Below the pieces are notes generated by a model, which saw nothing but the letters and a program-made list of their open reading frames with translations, ran no database searches and was not told where the DNA came from. This document shows, in pieces, positions 13,674 through 14,899 of a DNA stretch of 14,899 bases (position 1 is the first letter of the stretch; each line of letters starts with the position of its first letter). The DNA lies in contig DENA01000009.1 of assembly GCA_002359465.1 (NCBI GenBank), positions 13,642 to 28,540 on the forward strand, written 5' to 3'. A program made the translations under genes and the position numbers. Origin of the DNA: Ruminococcaceae bacterium UBA2656 (GTDB lineage Bacteria > Bacillota > Clostridia > Oscillospirales > Acutalibacteraceae).

Positions 13674-14483
13674 TCAGTTTCCGACTTCAATACTGATTTC
13701 ATTGAATTTTTCTGTTAAATATTTTGTATCCAGGGCGGCTTTTCGCTCGCCGGCCGCATCGACCACAATGCCGCCGTGGTGCATCATGACAAGCCTGTCG
13801 CCATAATTGACGGCAAACTTTAAATTATGGGTAACCATCAGCGTGGTCAGCTTTTTTTCGCGGACGAACCGTTCCGTAAGCTCCATCACGTTTTCGCTGG
13901 ACCGGGGGTCAAGCGCCGCCGTGTGTTCGTCCAGAATCAGCAGGTCTATCGGCGTCATGGTGGAAATCAGCAGCGCAAGCGCCTGTCGCTGTCCGCCGGA
14001 AAGACTGGCCACCGGCAGATTCAGCTTATCCTCAAGACCGAGCTTTAACAGCTCCAGCTGTGTGCGGTAAAAATCGATTTTCTTTTTATTGACTCCGATA
14101 TGCAGTCCGTAGGAAGCGCCTTTATTGTCCGCAAGCGCCATATTTTCAAGAATGGTCAGCTCCGGACAGGTTCCTTTCGACGGGTCCTGAAAAACGCGAC
14201 CGATGAATTTGGAATGCTGATATTCCATCAGCTTGCTGATTTCCCGGCTGTTCACGAAAACACTGCCGCTGTCAATGGGGATGCTGCCGCAGAGGATGTT
14301 GAGGATGGTGGTCTTGCCGGAACCGTTGCTGCCGATGACGGAAACAAACTGTTCCTTTTCAATTTCCAGATTAAAATCAGTAAACAGCACAACTTCATTC
14401 ACGGAATCGGGATTAAACGTTTTATAAATATGCCGCATACTGACAAAGCTTTCGCCTGTCTCAGATTTGGGTTGGATTGACAT
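13674..14483 (-). CDS. ABC importer ATP-binding protein (COG1101 type)
   Basis: A 269-residue single ATPase domain: Walker A GSNGSGKTT (51-59), Q-loop with GRVFQDPSKGTCPELT, signature SLSGGQRQ (about 156-163), Walker B LLILDEHTAALD, H-loop VTHNL. The GRVFQDP..GT and DEHTAALDP patterns are characteristic of the ATPases paired with COG4120 permeases and COG2984 lipoproteins, a system that includes the tryptophan importer TrpXYZ of pneumococcus. The substrate here is uncertain, perhaps an amino acid. The ATG at 14483 is preceded by GGAGGGGG inside the permease gene, which it overlaps by 23 bases; a TTG at 14507 lies upstream of that site and is rejected. The gene is last in its operon. Confidence 0.9.
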   Translation of the reverse strand: MSIQPKSETGESFVSMRHIYKTFNPDSVNEVVLFTDFNLEIEKEQFVSVIGSNGSGKTTILNILCGSIPIDSGSVFVNSREISKLMEYQHSKFIGRVFQDPSKGTCPELTILENMALADNKGASYGLHIGVNKKKIDFYRTQLELLKLGLEDKLNLPVASLSGGQRQALALLISTMTPIDLLILDEHTAALDPRSSENVMELTERFVREKKLTTLMVTHNLKFAVNYGDRLVMMHHGGIVVDAAGERKAALDTKYLTEKFNEISIEVGN

Positions 14484-14899
14484 TTTGCTTTTTCCCCCTC
14501 CCCGCAAACAGATTGTTGGATATCAGCGCAATGGTGAAAAGAACCGCCATCAGAAGCTTCAGGTAATTGGTCGGCAGCCCGAGCTGCATGGCAATCACAA
14601 GACACGCTTTGTAAATAATTGCACCGAAAACCGCCGCCGTAGTAGCTTTCACAAATTTGATTTTTCTGAAAAGATTTGTGCCGATGATCACCGACGCAAG
14701 CGCCATAACCACCATCCCCGTGCCGCTGGCCACGCTGGCGGATTGCGTCTGCTGGCTCAAAATGCAGCCCGCAAGCGCCGTGCAGCCGTTGCCGATGGCA
14801 AGGCCGATAATTTTCATGGTGCCGGGGTTCTTTCCCAAAGAGGTGACATACTGCGCATTATCCCCCGAAGCGCGGAGCAGCAGGCCGGATTTTGTCTTC
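14461..14899 (-). CDS. ABC importer permease (COG4120 type), C-terminal part
   Basis: The frame is open to the window edge, so only the last 145 residues are seen. They begin TKSGLLLRASGDNAQYVTSLG, a pattern in which COG4120 permeases contact the ATPase (the coupling region), and continue with hydrophobic segments around LAIGNGCTALAGCIL, GMVVMALASVIIG, TTAAVFGAIIYKACLVIAMQ and LLMAVLFTIALIS, ending in a short basic tail. It should form the membrane channel of the importer whose ATPase is encoded next. The substrate-binding lipoprotein expected upstream is outside the window. Internal TTG or ATG codons near 14838 are not starts, since homology-like sequence continues before them. Confidence 0.88.
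   Translation of the reverse strand, partial: KTKSGLLLRASGDNAQYVTSLGKNPGTMKIIGLAIGNGCTALAGCILSQQTQSASVASGTGMVVMALASVIIGTNLFRKIKFVKATTAAVFGAIIYKACLVIAMQLGLPTNYLKLLMAVLFTIALISNNLFAGRGKKQNVNPTQI

Noticed and set aside
14484..14507. TTG start at 14507 for the ABC importer ATPase
   Set aside because: It lies before the GGAGGGGG ribosome site that is correctly spaced for the ATG at 14483, and the added residues (RGGGKSK) are just the site read as protein.

Overview
The window looks like chromosomal DNA of a Firmicute of class Clostridia, most likely an Oscillospiraceae/Ruminococcaceae-type bacterium. This is inferred from strong AGGAGG-type ribosome sites, several TTG starts, GC-rich coding DNA with AT-rich promoters, and the families present: an Lsa-like ABC-F protein, a clostridial Mrp/NBP35 protein with an N-terminal Cys cluster, a VanW protein and an Rrf2 pair next to cysK. 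No tRNA, rRNA, CRISPR array, transposase or phage gene was seen.

Layout. (1) 1-1048, +: the 3' part of an Lsa-like ABC-F gene, the class that protects ribosomes from antibiotics. (2) 1211-5848, -: an operon of a MarR repressor and two ABC half-transporters forming a heterodimeric exporter with one degenerate ATP site; a candidate MarR operator overlaps the promoter. (3) 6153-8162, -: mrp (Fe-S carrier/scaffold ATPase) and gpsA (glycerol-3-phosphate dehydrogenase), each with its own promoter. (4) 8332-10435, -: a response regulator/sensor kinase pair, divergent from (5) a vanW-like gene at 10599-11465, +. (6) cysK at 11515-12444, -, divergent from (7) two overlapping Rrf2 regulator genes at 12726-13590, +. 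(8) 13674-14899, -: the ATPase and the 3' part of the permease of a COG1101/COG4120-type ABC importer that continues past the window.

How the genes may work together. The left part (ABC-F plus MarR-controlled exporter) looks like a drug-defence neighbourhood. The two-component pair and vanW share a 94-bp divergent control region in which both promoters have good -10 boxes but poor -35 boxes, with a repeated hexamer midway between them, so vanW may be a target of the pair. The cysK/Rrf2 block resembles the CymR-CysK logic of other Firmicutes, but here there are two paralogous regulators: one keeps three Cys at IscR-like positions and the other lacks them.

Three GC-rich palindromes with a shared core (6074-6108, 7146-7194, 8241-8277) each lie just downstream of a minus-strand gene and look like a dispersed repeat family. 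I found no clearly new defence or mobile system. The most promising leads are the dual Rrf2/cysK module, the vanW/two-component control region and the palindrome family.
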